From: Posidonia oceanica | Lineage: Eukaryota; Streptophyta; Magnoliopsida; Alismatales; Posidoniaceae | Assembly (NCBI GenBank): GCA_037176725.1 | Contig: JAZBRS010000049.1 | Location: forward strand, 38,060,001 to 38,124,000 | Direction of reading: 5' to 3' | Length of the DNA stretch: 64,000 nucleotides | Shown here: piece after piece, positions 45,761 through 56,852 of the stretch | How the letters are laid out: each line of letters begins with the position of its first letter | Position numbering within the stretch: position 1 is the stretch's first letter | Translations under genes and position numbers: made by a program | Notes under the pieces: generated by a model | What the model was told of the DNA's origin: nothing | The model's input: the letters and a program-made list of their open reading frames with translations, nothing else | Database searches by the model: none

Positions 45761-46990
45761 GGACACCATCTTCTGAGCTTCTGCTTGATGGGTTTGTGTC
45801 CATCTTAAGTGGCAAGTTATGCACCACTATCTCAACATCGAGGCCAACCATGTCGTCAAATCTCCAGGCGAATACATTTGCATATTCCTTGAGGAATGCA
45901 ATGAATTCTGCTCTAGCCTGGGGTGTCAACTTCGCACTGATGCAGACCTCCTTGACTTCTTCGACTGTGCCGATGTTGGTAACCTCCGTCTCCTCTTCAA
46001 CATGGAGGATTGGCCCTTCTGGGTTGTCGTAAAATGGCTGGAATTCAGGCGTCGCTTCTTCTTCTACGCCTACATCTTCCTCTTGATCATCCTCCTCTTC
46101 GTACGCAATAAGCTTCGAGAGGATCTCCTTCTCAAAAATCAGATCAGTGACATCGAAGGAGAGGATGTGCTCGGCGCTCTGCCCTTGACGCTTCAAGATG
46201 GTCACACAGACTCTAGTGTTTTTATATCGACGCTGCGTGACCTCTACCCCGGTAGTCTCTGGACCTGCTGATAGACCAGATCGCTCTACTTCTACTACCT
46301 CTACTGTGTTTTTGGGGTTTTCCAAAAATTTTGATTTTTTTGGATTTTTAAATGTATACACAGGTGATGTAGGTATCTGGCGACTGTCCTTCTCTTGACT
46401 GATCTGACCACTCCTGAGGTGGGGTTTGGGCTGAACATACCATCTAGACCCGCCTCTCGACTGCGGAGTGATCAACTTGTCGGGTCTAGTGGATGCAACC
46501 TCCGACTCTTCCAAGACCATGATAGCTGAGTGGTCTTGCTGTCGACTAGAACAATCAGGCTTGCATTCTGTGAGCACTGCCTTTCCCTTCCTTAACGCGT
46601 GCTGCCCTGTGACATCATCTGCCATTACGGTGAGCTGCTCTTGGAACAAAAGTTCCAAGTCACCGAGCTGGCTGTCCAACTGGGCCTCTACAACTGCTCC
46701 CTCATCCTCATCTGGAGCACAATCAAGGTAGTACGCTCTGGCTGCTCCTGGGGCCACATGCTCGATCGTCTGGACCTACCTGTCGGTCCGGTCTATCTCT
46801 GTCACATGCTCCTCATCTGAGTAGAAGTCCTCGACACAGACCCACTCCTCTGTTAGTAGTGGGGAAGTCTGGTGCAGTCCTGGCTGTACGAAAGTCTGAC
46901 TCTGGTTGGGATCGAGAGTACCTGCATTGTGAGATCCCGTGGAATGATCAACTTTCAGTTCTTTGAGCGTGCGAATCCATCCTTGTGAGG
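45747..46990 (-). pseudogene. Protease-RT linker of element C
   Basis: An acidic, low-complexity linker (46757-45747), including an EEEDDQEEDVGVEEE stretch, ends in the conserved pre-RT sequence FLKEYANVFAWRFDDMVGLD followed by IVVHNLPL. The frame differs from both the protease upstream and the RT downstream, so at least two frameshifts are present. The part between 46760 and 46990 is readable only in broken pieces. Confidence 0.7.
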
Positions 46991-48157
46991 CTACCAGTCT
47001 TAGCCAAGTCCTTCATTGTCTCTCCTCTCTGCTACTGCAAGGGGCTCGGCGATCCCCTGGCTGTACCGTCCGAGTGGTGTCCCTATCTCATAACCCCAAT
47101 GGCGAGATAAGTTCTCGAACATCAAAGAAGGGTTGGAACAAACGGCTAGGCTGGCATGTTCGAGATCTGGAATGAAATTAACCAGCTCAAACCGGTTGAC
47201 ACGATAAAGAATATCAGAGGGTTTAGGGTCGAGTTGGACAGTCTCTAAAGAGATGGAAGAGACAGCCTCGACTTTCTCCTTATCGAAGTTTTCCGCCATA
47301 ACAATGACAACGTCGTCACCCCAACGGAACTTGATCATGCGATGGAGAGTTGAGGGGAGCAGTTGATGCTTGTGGAGCCAAGGGCGCCCAAGCAGGAGGT
47401 TAAAAGAAGGCTCAAGATCAATGATGTAGAACTCTACATCGAAAACAACAAGTCCTATGGTGAGGGGAATGATTAGAATCCCCAACGCATCATGGTGCGT
47501 GTTATCAAAGGCGGTCATTCCCTTTGTAGCTGGTGTAATGTCCTCGGCTTTGAATCCGAGTCGGCTTGCTATGTGCAAGGGACAGACATTGAGGCTTGCC
47601 TCATTATCAACCAATGTTAAGGGAATTTGGAAAGTCTGATACTGCACTATGATGAACAGGGGTTGGTTATGGTTTATCCCCGCCGGAGGCAATTCATCAC
47701 TTGAAAAAGTGATAACTTGCGGAACCGCAATCATGCCCTCCATGGTCTCGAGGGCAACGGGCTCAATGGTCGGGGAGACGTGGGCAGCCTGGAAAACTCT
47801 AAGAAAGGCCTCCCTATACTCTGAGCATGTGTGGATGAGGTCCCAGATGGAAATATCAGCCTTCACCTTCTTCAACTGAGTGGTGATATCGGCAGAAGGC
47901 TGATCCTTCTTCGGAGTAATAGGGGATGAGGTGGAGGACTGAGTTGGGCTATCTACTGTGAAAGTCCTAGCAGGCTGTCCCACAGGAGGTGAAGGAGTTG
48001 GCTCTGGGTAACCAGGTCTGGATGTCAAAGCTGCTGGCTGGTACACCTTCCCAGACCACGTAATTTCTACGCACACTTGTGTGGCATAATCATATGGAAC
48101 ACGATGGGTGTCCCTGGTCAGGCTGATGACCAGTGAGGTGTGAGCTGCTAGCTCCAA
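46991..48157 (-). pseudogene. Aspartic protease region of element C
   Basis: The best-preserved open stretch of the element (385 codons). The retropepsin core has IPLTLVDNEASLNVCPL, where the catalytic motif would be D-N-G-S/A; here Gly is replaced by Glu, a single G-to-A change likely to inactivate. It continues with ASRLGF, DALGILIIPLTIG and the conserved FNLLLGRPWLHKHQLLPSTL, then KFRWGDD. The N-terminal 150 residues are Pro/Ser/Thr-rich spacer from gag. The protease would process the Gag-Pol polyprotein. Confidence 0.88.
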
Positions 48158-50662
48158 CGGGGCTACAGGCAGGCTGGCAGGAGAGGAAACTGACTGGGAT
48201 GGGTACTGAGCTGAGGGAGAAGGCCCTGATTGAGGTCAGACCGACAGACGGATAGGAGACTGAGCTTGGGATGGTGTGGCGGATGGCGCAGTGGTGCGCT
48301 CCGACTCTGCGGTCAACCGTATCATATGAATTGCCGACTCGGAACTAGCAAGTGTCGACTGATACAAGTGCACAGGAAAAGGCTCGGAGTTGTGGTGAAT
48401 CAAAGAAGAGGGGTCCACTACTGGTGTGGCAAGATCAGAAGAAAAGACACAATGAACTCTTGAGGGCCCGGCGCCTCCCGAGCTCGATTGTGGAGGCAAG
48501 GTCCTGGATAACTATGTTGGGGTGCAGAGGTGTAGGGCCAGGTGCAGGTGGTGGCACTGGAGTGGAGGTTGCCTCTTGAGTGTCGATAATGATGACCCTG
48601 CGGTCAATCAAATCCTGAATCGCGTTCCGCAATGTAAAACAGCTGTCAGTCGAGTACCCCGCGGTTCGATGGAAGCTGCAATAGAGGCTCGTGTTATACC
48701 AACGCGGAAGAGGACTCAGCGGTGGGCGAACCTTCGGAAGCCTCAGGAGTGACGCGACCTTGGGAAAGACGGCACTCAAAGATTCAACTAATGGAGTATA
48801 GTTGCACTGAGGGTGCTGAGGCCGTCCCTACCCCGGGCATCCCTGCCGGACCAGTGGAGCAAGATACACTGGTTGGGCAGTGGGAGTGATCTGTGGTGTG
48901 TGTCCTAGGTGTTGGAGCATATGTCACCTGACTTGGACCAGGCTGAGCCACCATGTTGATTGGCGTGGCACGGGACTAAACATATGCAACAGAGGGCTTT
49001 GGAGGATCTCTCCTCCTGGGGTTGTTGTTGCCACTGTTGTTGCTATTGCTGCCACTGTTAGATTTGGTAAATGCAGAGAGTGCAGGAAAGCTGCCGCTAC
49101 GAAGTGAGCCTTCCACACGGGCGCCCGCCTGAATCGAAGATGAGAAGGTGGTGGTAGGCTAGATGCTTAACATGCCCCCTTTGTCTGGCTGCGCACGTAA
49201 AATGATAATCTCGATGGACTCCTCATTGGAGGGCCTATCTTGAACTTGTGAGGCGAGGGTGCGCCATCCGCCGACGTACTCCCCGAATGGCTCATGGGGT
49301 CTCTGCCTAGTGGAGACAAGATCCTCACGCTTTGGGATCAAGTCAAGGTTGAAGGAGTATTGCTCCAGGAAGGCCTGACTAAGGTCGTTCCAAGTCCTGA
49401 TCGTGGCCATGTCAAGGGAAGTGAACCACTTGAGTGCGGGGCCAGTCAGACTCTTCTGGAATAGGCGGATCAGTAGCCTGTCGTCAGCCTGAAGCTGAGC
49501 AAGGTCTCCACAGTACGCCCGAAGATGTGAGATTGGGCAACCCTTACCGTTATACTTCTCGAATTCCGGGACATGGAAATTTGCAGGGAGTACTGCCTCT
49601 AGGAAATAACAGAGGTCCCGAAATAGGTAAGGTCGGCGGTCTCCACCCTGTGATGATCGTTGCGCTCTCTCTAGAACCCCCACTCTAGCAAGGAGTGTAT
49701 CTAAGGGCGCTACTGTTTATGGTTATGCAGGTAGGGCAGGAGCCACGTACGTTGAATAGGCTACCCCTAAGGGATCCTCTGGATCTACCATTGCACCACC
49801 TGGTGCCATGGAGCAAGGGTCAGCGTACCCATGTGATGGTGCTGAAGGAAGTGGTATGCTTGATGGAGGTAGGACCTGTGGAGGCACAAAAAAGGGATAA
49901 GCAGAAGACAGTGCTATGTAGGGTGCTGAATGAGGGAGCAACAACTGCTGCACTGGTATGGTGCCAGGCAGCGGGTTCTGTGCGTATTGTGCTCCTACCA
50001 GCCCAAGGGGGGTGGCCACCAGATACCAGAGGTGGATACTGTGCGCTAAATAGTATCTGTGCTGAAGGCACAGATGTCGCCCCCATCATCGGTGTAGTGA
50101 GAAGCTGGGGCGATGGCTGAGGCAGAGGTGCAGTAGGGTGTGCCTGAAATAGCAAAAATGGCTGTTAAGGGAACTCAAGAGTAGTTGGAACTACAAGTGG
50201 GCGAATAGACAGAGCCATGCCCTACAGTGTCTGGGCCATCTCCATCATATTCTGGTACTGCTCGTTAGGAGTCCCATCAGTGGGAAGACTGAAATGCAGG
50301 ATCGGTGAGGGACCAGAGGCCAAAAGTGACTGGGACACAGACTATCCATAGGGGAAGGATCCTACAATAGAAGAGGACTCAATAGAGTGGGTGCCAAAAG
50401 TATCGAAACCCTGAGTAAGGGGAGCAGTGAACTGGAAATCCGGAGCATGAGTGGCGGTCACTGAAACAGATTCAGTGACAAACTCCGGACTAACAAAAGT
50501 CTGCCGACGCCCTGAAATGAGCGGAGTGAAACTCCCAGGCGCCTGAGACTGGAATGCCTGATAGGAAGGAACAGCAGAAGTGACAGCAAAGGAGTAAGGA
50601 GTCAACTTCGGGACCTCCTCCAAAGCAATCGAAAGTGAAGGCTCGCTAGCACGTTGGGCCAT
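48158..50662 (-). pseudogene. gag of element C, broken
   Basis: The start at MAQ (50662) is shared with A. The N-terminal region is open to a stop at about 50342, then broken pieces with the Pro-rich segment (IPVQQLLLP...PGGAMVDPED). The gag core lies at 49683-49159 with FEKYNGKGCPISHL, DDRLLIRLFQKSLTGPAL, WFTSLDMATI, EQYSFNLDLIP and FGEYVGGWRTLA. The C-terminal part (48779-48435) holds the zinc-knuckle-like CSFHRTAGYSTDSC, with Y where A has H. A frameshift near 48480 leads to the Ser/Pro-rich tail ending near 48236. Layout and sequence parallel element A throughout. Confidence 0.85.
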
Positions 50663-51819
50663 GGCTGACCGTGAGCAAGTGAGGATAGGGCTGCGGTGAA
50701 AATCAAAAGGATGAGACCTATGGGGAGCTAACGTCAGAAATGACAAATAACTCGGGAAAAGATGGTTGAGAAAATGTCGCTATAGAGGTATCAGAGAAGG
50801 AACGACTCGAGCTACGACTAAGGAACTCACTCTCTAACCTGTAACAACACACAAAAATGAATGTCAGATCTCGACAAGACAAATTCAAATGTTATTAGGG
50901 TGGCATGATGCATATGAATGCTTTCTAATATGCTCTCTCTCACCAATCCAAGTGTGTCCTAGTAGATATTCTACTCCAGGTTCTCACAAGGGTATATAGG
51001 TCTCCGACTTAAGGGTAGAAAGCAAGTGTCCGTTCTAAATCTTGGCTAAGGCTCAGGTAGAGATCGAGTGGTGCGTTGGGAGCTTCGACTCTTACTGTAG
51101 CAGCGAGCTCATACTAACACCGACACGACCCCGAATGAGGGGAGAGAGATCGGCAGCTCGTCCCATGCCAATAGCCATGGAACAAAAGACCAGGACTGCC
51201 CTTCGTAGATTGATGGGCGAACTCAGAGGAGAAAGTATGCATGCCCCTAGTATGATCATGTATGCAAGTATGCTCGATTTTTTTTTACTTGATTTTTTAT
51301 TAACCATGGGGATGAATGTGAATGTTTGGCTCTAGTTATGCCTAGGGTACATTCTTATTTGTCATTTCATTTCTCTTTAAACCATAGGGGTTGATGTGAA
51401 TGCTTGGCTCTAGTTTTGCCTAGGGTACATTCTTATTTGTCCTTTCATTTTTTCATTTTTTTTATTAAACCATGGGGGAAAGCAACCATGTCTCTAATTA
51501 TCCCTAGGTTTACTTGCAAAAAGGGAAGAAACCACCCAAATATGACATGTAAACATCATACACACACTTCAAAAGGCATGTATCTGGCATGTGCTAGTGT
51601 TGTGACATGATTTGTGAAAAGAAAAACACTCAACACATCAAAAGCATGTATAGCATGGCATGGCATATGTGTAAGATAGGCATATAAATATGGTGCAAAG
51701 CAAGATATCAAAGCATGGATAACAAGGCAAGCAAGTAAAGCAAACACATGCGAGCAATCATGCAAACAGGAGAAAGCTACTAAGCAGAAAAGCGAAAACG
51801 AAAGTTGGAGCCTGGGGTT
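50663..51819 (-). other. 5' leader of element C
   Basis: Non-coding. Block 50890-51300 is conserved with the leaders of A and of the element at the right edge. On the minus strand a textbook acceptor, TTTTTGTGTGTTGTTACAG, ends at 50839, about 180 bp before the gag start. It would pair with the donor inside the LTR. Confidence 0.6.
50839..50857 (-). promoter_or_regulatory. Predicted 3' splice site upstream of gag in C
   Basis: T-rich tract plus TTACAG|G on the minus strand, with no competing AG in the tract. Confidence 0.45.
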
Positions 51820-51837
51820 TCCCCAGTGGAGTCGTTA
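51820..51837 (-). promoter_or_regulatory. Primer binding site of element C (tRNA-Arg type)
   Basis: TAACGACTCCACTGGGGA on the minus strand, five bases from the LTR end. It is identical to the tRNA-Arg(ACG) complement except that GG at positions 2-3 has become AA. Confidence 0.8.
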
Positions 51838-52385
51838 GTTTCTGTAACCATGCGACCGAACGGCTTGGTATGAGCCAAATCGTTGGTCACGACAAAAAGA
51901 TGAAGAAAACGGGCCAAGGCCGAAAAAAAGAAGACAAAACTTGGAGTCGCCACCTAATCTATTTGGAAAATCGGAAGACAAGGAAAATCGGGAAAAACAT
52001 GTAAAATAAATAAAATGCAAAGGATATGACACAAGGTCATTACGGGCCAGAGATCGGGCAAGGACTCCTATTACGCTTGGGGAAGGTGTTAGGCACCCCC
52101 ATGTGCCCGAGAGAGTTGGTCTTTCTGGGCTATTCCGCTCGTTTGTGGCTAATGTCGGCAATGATGCCATTTACTATACGCCCAATGGCGATAACGCCAT
52201 GCCACGTGAAAATATGCTATATGCCTTTTGAAAACATGCTAAATATCTTTAAAATATGTCAAAAGTGAAAGTTAAATGCCTCAAAACACTGTAGACATGT
52301 AAATCATGTTGGATGATTAAAATCAAAGCAAACAGACCCAAAAACAATGTCGGAAAACTCTAAAATGAAATTCAGTTTACTAAAA

Positions 52386-53153
52386 GCGTTAGACGCTGGG
52401 ATTCCCAACGTCCTATGTAAGACGCACAGTATCCTGCGTCTAACACATAAAACCCAAATTTCAGAATATGACTTCTCTAAAATTTAATAAACCTCATGCT
52501 TAAATCATAGAAGTCAAGAAAAACAACTGGAATATGATGTAAATCATGATAGGCGTTCCAATATCAACTTCCAAGTTCAACTTAAACATTTCAGAAGATT
52601 ATCTTAGAAAATATAATTGTCTGGGATGTAAGACGCTATAGGCGCTGCGTCTTACATAAGACGCGAGCTCTACTGCATCTTACACTTAGAGAAACAGATT
52701 CTTTAAATATGGCCAAATAATCCAAGAGAATCAGTATAAATCCCAAAACAACATGTGAACAAGGTTAAATACATGCATGCAACATATGTCAGATCCCAGA
52801 GGATCAATAAAATCCCTTTTGATGAGTAAAAATAGGGGAAAATTGGACAGAAGTGTAAGACACTGTGATTTACAGTGTCTAACGTAAGACGCTACGTTTT
52901 CCAACGTCTTACACCTAAAAACTGCTTTTTTAGATTTAAACTCATGAAATAAAACTTGTTTTTGTTTTAAGTATTTTAATGGAAGAAAACATAATAAGAA
53001 TGGATCAAAATCCCAGTACGCATCACAAATTAGATATTAAGAAGTATTCAAAACATTTTATGAAGAAAAATATAGAAAACCAAGATTAGGAGCGTTGGAC
53101 GCTACCCTTGGTAGCGTCTTATGTAAGACGCACCAGACTTAGCGTCCAATACA
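52386..53153. repeat. Array of four inverted-arm modules in LTR C
   Basis: Starts at about 52386, 52626, 52854 and 53093, so 228-240 bp apart as in S1. Arms here are mainly GTAAGACGC/GCGTCTTAC and GTTAGACGC/GCGTCTAAC. The module at 53093 combines GTTGGACGC outside with GCGTCTTATGTAAGACGC in the centre. Confidence 0.85.
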
Positions 53154-53596
53154 CTGACAGAGCATTCAGATTGATAATCCACTCAAACCAAGATGAATCA
53201 AAATAAAAAAAATTCCACAAGCAAGAATAAACATCCATGAACATAAACATGCAATTTCTATAAAAAATGGACATCCAAACTATCCTCCCCACCTCCACTT
53301 GCCTCTTGCCGGAATCCAATGGGTTCTCCGGCCATTGTAAGGTCGGGAAGCCATGGTACATGGCCATGAAGCTCAGTGAAGGTTTGGGGAAGACGAGGAG
53401 ATGGCATGGCACATGCAGGGATGACTGGATTCTTGGCCGAGCTCAATGGTTGGAGGCCTCACGTGGCCGGAACCCATCACCGGAGATAAAATAAAATGGC
53501 AAAATAGAGAATTAACTCAAGCAATTTCAGATTATATGTATTGACATAAACACATTCGACAAAGAATTCAAGATTCTAATCTAAAAGGGAAAGGAA

Positions 53597-53605
53597 ACTT
53601 ACCTG
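53597..53605 (-). promoter_or_regulatory. Predicted 5' splice site in LTR C
   Basis: CAG|GTAAGT on the minus strand, full consensus, at the boundary between the GC-rich zone and the AT-rich module array. Confidence 0.5.
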
Positions 53606-53812
53606 TTGTGGAGGTTGATGTTGCTTCCCTTCGCCAGCGAGGTTCTACCAGAGATTGCGGCGGCGATGCTGGCGGCTGGAGGGTTTGGCTGGGCACCAAG
53701 GTGGTTATTGGTTGGTCGGAGGTGTAGCAATTCAGGTTCTTTTTGTCCTGGTCAAGTTCTAGGAATTTTTCCTTAGGATAATGGGTGCCTCTTTTCAGTG
53801 GAGGAGAAGAAA

Positions 53813-53830
53813 GGCTTTTATTTGGTTTGC
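53813..53830 (-). promoter_or_regulatory. TATA-like element in LTR C
   Basis: On the minus strand CCAAATAAAAGCC, about 550 bp after the LTR start, followed by CTTCTCCTCCACTGAAAAG. S3 has CCATATAAAAAAC followed by CTTCTCCATTGAAGGAGG at the same place, supporting a shared core promoter. Confidence 0.45.
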
Positions 53831-53962
53831 ATGGGTGTAACAGCTGAAGTGGAAATGAGGGGACGTGGGATTTGGTCGAAAATGTGTTCTTGATGGAGGA
53901 CACAAAGGTATTTGCACTTGGGAGTCGATTGGAATCCCAAAATCGAGCTTTGTCAGTCCTAG

Positions 53963-54101
53963 TGTGTAAGACGTGTATCTGAGCTGTGTCTTACGTAAGA
54001 TGCTATCTCAGACTGCATCTTATACCCCAAGGAGCTTACAGTGTTAGACGCTGGATTTCCTACGTCTTACATAAGACGCAGGCATATCCAGCATCCAACG
54101 A
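53963..54101. repeat. Two start-proximal modules in LTR C
   Basis: Starts about 77 bp apart (53964 and 54041). S3 has the same pair at the same spacing. The module at 53964 holds GATGC facing GCATC, so both members of that pair changed. Confidence 0.8.
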
Positions 54102-54516
54102 CCTAGAGTAGATTTTGGGATATTCTAGGCTTTTTCTGGTTGGGCTTGGGCTTGAAATGGGTTTAGGCTTAGGTTCGGGGTTAGGCTTGGGTTTAGGCTT
54201 GGGTCTTGGATTAGGCTTGAGTTTAGGCTTGGGTTTAGGCTTGGGTTTGGGGTTAAGCTTGGGTTTAGGGTTGGTTTGGAATTGGTTTTAGGATTAGGTG
54301 GGGGCCGCCACAATCGAGCACATTCCTGGGAGAAAAACCGCCGACGAAGGACTACAAAATCAGGATGTCTACACAAAGGAAAAATCCTATTTTAGGGAAG
54401 AACACAAAGGAAAAATCATATATTCTTCCCACACAAGATATTATCAAGGATAAAAACCTAAATTGGAAGTGTACTTGAATCTATGATGAAAATCGGAGTT
54501 TTTGTCCTTTACCACG

Positions 54517-55569
54517 TGTGACCAAGATCGATGCGGCTAGGGCCCCCCGCAGGGTGGTCGGGTCACGGCCAACGGTGCATCCGAGAGGTACTCGACTCGA
54601 GGGAAACACCGGAAAATAGGCAAGCGCAGGAAAAACAAGAGAAAAGACTTGGAGTTGCCACCTAATCTATTAAAATCGGGAGACTTGGAAAATCGTATGT
54701 GAAAACATGCAAGAAACTTATGCAGTTCAAAACATGCAAATCCGACCCAAATGTGTATGACACATAGTCATTACGGTCCAGAGAAAGGGTAAGGACTCCT
54801 GTTACGCACGAGGAAGGTGTTAAGCACCCTCGATACGCCCGAGGAAGTCGGTCTTTCTTGGCCAATCCGCTCTTGTATGGCTAATGTTGGCGAATAACGT
54901 CGGTTTAAATTCGCCCAAGGGCGGTATGTAGCATGCATTTATAAACCGTGCAAAGCTTAGCAAAACCATGCCAAAAGGAATAATTAAAGTTGAAATGTCA
55001 TGACATGATGATAAACAAGTCAGGGAAGCAAAACCAAGACTAAACAAGTTTGGTAAACGAGAAACGAGGCGAAAAACGGGAGCTCTGTCCACTACATGGT
55101 CTCTGTTAAAACCATGCAGGTAATACGCAAGACCAACCCGCGCATCCCATACGCGCACAAAACAGTGGGCATTCATTACCCCAAATCCGTTGTTGCAAAG
55201 GTGCAAAACAAGAAAGACATGATCAAACAACATGCGTGGATGCTAGAGCAAGCACTGGAAGTGATCAAATGCGGAAAACGATGTTCGAATAAAAAATAAA
55301 GCTTGAAATCAAGATGCAGCAGAGTAAAAGTGTTGGACGCCTGAATACACAGCGTCTTACCTAAGATGCTGGAATTCTTAGCGTTAACAAATAAACCCAG
55401 GTTCTGAAGGATATGGATGCACATTTCGGAAAACAATGACTTTAATGACATGTAAAAACTATGGACAGGTAAATCAGGCTAGATACTCAATTCCAATAGC
55501 AAACAAAACTCAGAAATAGGGTGCAAGCTTCAAGTCGGGATGCAATAGCCTTGAGGTGTTAGATGCTGT
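54517..55569 (-). mobile_element. LTR fragment, 3' part only
   Basis: On the minus strand it ends TCACA (at 54517) and carries the terminal AGGTGGCAACTCC zone, the conserved 3' block (54765-54910) and one module (55331-55388). It stops in the middle of a second module (55556-55569), exactly where the region D start lies. The 143 bp between it and C are not recognised. The rest of this LTR was not found. Confidence 0.75.
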
Positions 55570-55786
55570 TGTTGATACCCCGTTTTGGCACTCCCTTCAT
55601 GGTAGTGTAGTCTTTTGCATTAGGTCATCCCTAAAGGCTCTTTACTCAATCCAAGACCTCTCACTTGAGCCAAACACCTATTCCCCAGTTCAAAACATTA
55701 TCTTCATTCGTTATTGAGCTTCATGTGTCAACAATTTGAGCATCCTTCATTTCTTGACCAAATTTGGAAGGTGGACTGACTGAGGA

Positions 55787-56075
55787 CGTTATACGCTGGA
55801 ATCCCAGCTTATAACGTAAGATGCTGGTTTTCTAGCGTCTAACGTTGAAGCCTAGTGCCAGACACAAACTTTCCTTATTTAGCCAAATACGAAATCCATG
55901 TTTTTGCCTTCTTTAGAATCTGTTGACCAGTCAAGGCAATTAAAATTGGTTTAAAGACTCTTAATCAACCTTTATTAGGGGAATATTCCTTTATTCTAGT
56001 AGCTGTACCTCGGAGGTCGTTATACGCTGCGATTCCAGCTTATAACGTTATACACTGGGATTCCAGCTTATAACA
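55787..56075. repeat. Two inverted-arm modules in region D
   Basis: Modules at 55787-55846 and 56018-56075, 231 bp apart. Arms include CGTTATACGC...CAGCTTATAACG, a third arm sequence for the same architecture. The second module repeats that pair twice. Confidence 0.7.
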
Positions 56076-56137
56076 CTCCTGAATTGGAAAGTTTGCTGAT
56101 CTAGCCATTTAATCCATATTTGTTCCTCCCCTGCTTC

Positions 56138-56145
56138 TATAAAAG
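56138..56145 (+). promoter_or_regulatory. TATA box in region D
   Basis: TATAAAAG in a GC-balanced context, followed by CAGGGGTACCCCCACAGCC where initiation would be expected. About 570 bp after the LTR start, as in C and S3. Confidence 0.6.
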
Positions 56146-56442
56146 CAGGGGTACCCCCACAGCCAAAGGGGATACGAATTTGAGTGGAGGAGGGAATTTT
56201 AGAGGAATTTGTGAGAGAAAAATTGAGAGAGTTTTGAGCCAGAATCTTGAGGGAGATTATGTCGAGAAAGAGTTTGGAGAGAGCTTGAGTTTTCTTCCAT
56301 CTCCAACCATGCCAACCGCATATTACAATTCTTAAATAAACAAAGGGATTTTTCTTTTTATTTTTGCAAATCGCATTTCATTTCATATATTGTTGTAGCT
56401 AGGCATTCATACGTAGTTGCAACCGGGGGGATAAAACCCCTC

Positions 56443-56852
56443 GGGTAAGTATTTCTTTATGTTTCTTTATGTCCCATTTTATTTATTCTGAATAAGTTAC
56501 TACACCATATTGATCCATATTTTTGCTAACATTTGTTATACAAGGAAGAAGATGAAGAAGAGACTCACCAAGCACGGGCACCCTTGGGCAACACTGGTGT
56601 TGTCCCAAGATAGCTGAACCCACACATCACATCTCCCAAGGCGTCTCGAGGGCCAGCGCAAGCAAACCGAGAGTGGCGATCACGCCGGTTTCGATACACG
56701 TGGAGTGTCGAAATCGGATACAAGAAAAAGGAGACTCCGAGAAGGCCAACAAAAGAGCAAAACCCATCTTCTCCTCCAACACAAAAAAACCCCGTATCCA
56801 CAGATTGGCAATCACGGTGGGACGGCTAGAAGTGCCCCCGTGCAAGGTGAGT
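56443..56852 (+). promoter_or_regulatory. Two predicted 5' splice sites in region D
   Basis: CGG|GTAAGT at 56445 and AAG|GTGAGT at 56847, both downstream of the TATA box. The DNA between them is not T-rich. Confidence 0.4.

Larger units (their letters stand above)
36636..54373 (-). mobile_element. Element C: decayed Tat-lineage retrotransposon with full coding order
   Basis: Reading leftward from its 5' LTR (51843-54373): tRNA-Arg-type primer site, leader, gag, protease, linker, RT, RNase H, archaeal-type RNase H, integrase. Two RNase H domains together with very large LTRs define the Tat/Ogre lineage. The integrase is interrupted by solo LTR S2. The 3' LTR and everything after the integrase end (36636) are lost at the junction with B. 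Many stops and frameshifts are present, several readable as C-to-T or G-to-A changes of Trp, Gln or Gly codons, so the element is old and inactive. Confidence 0.85.
51843..54373 (-). mobile_element. 5' LTR of element C, 2531 bp
   Basis: It starts TGTAGACATCCTGATTTTG (at 54373) and ends GGTTACA (at 51843). In LTR order: a telomere-like GGGTTTAGGCTTGG tract (54125-54300), two modules (54101-53963), a TATA-like box (53815), a GC-rich zone, a splice donor (53602), four modules (53153-52386), the conserved 3' block (52025-52200) and GGTGGCGACTCC (about 51945). Same family as S3 (60527-62964). Confidence 0.88.

Noticed and set aside
56804..56824. Primer binding site of region D
   Set aside because: TGGCAATCACGGTGGGAC matches the tRNA-Arg type poorly and lies between donor-like sites with no clear LTR end before it.
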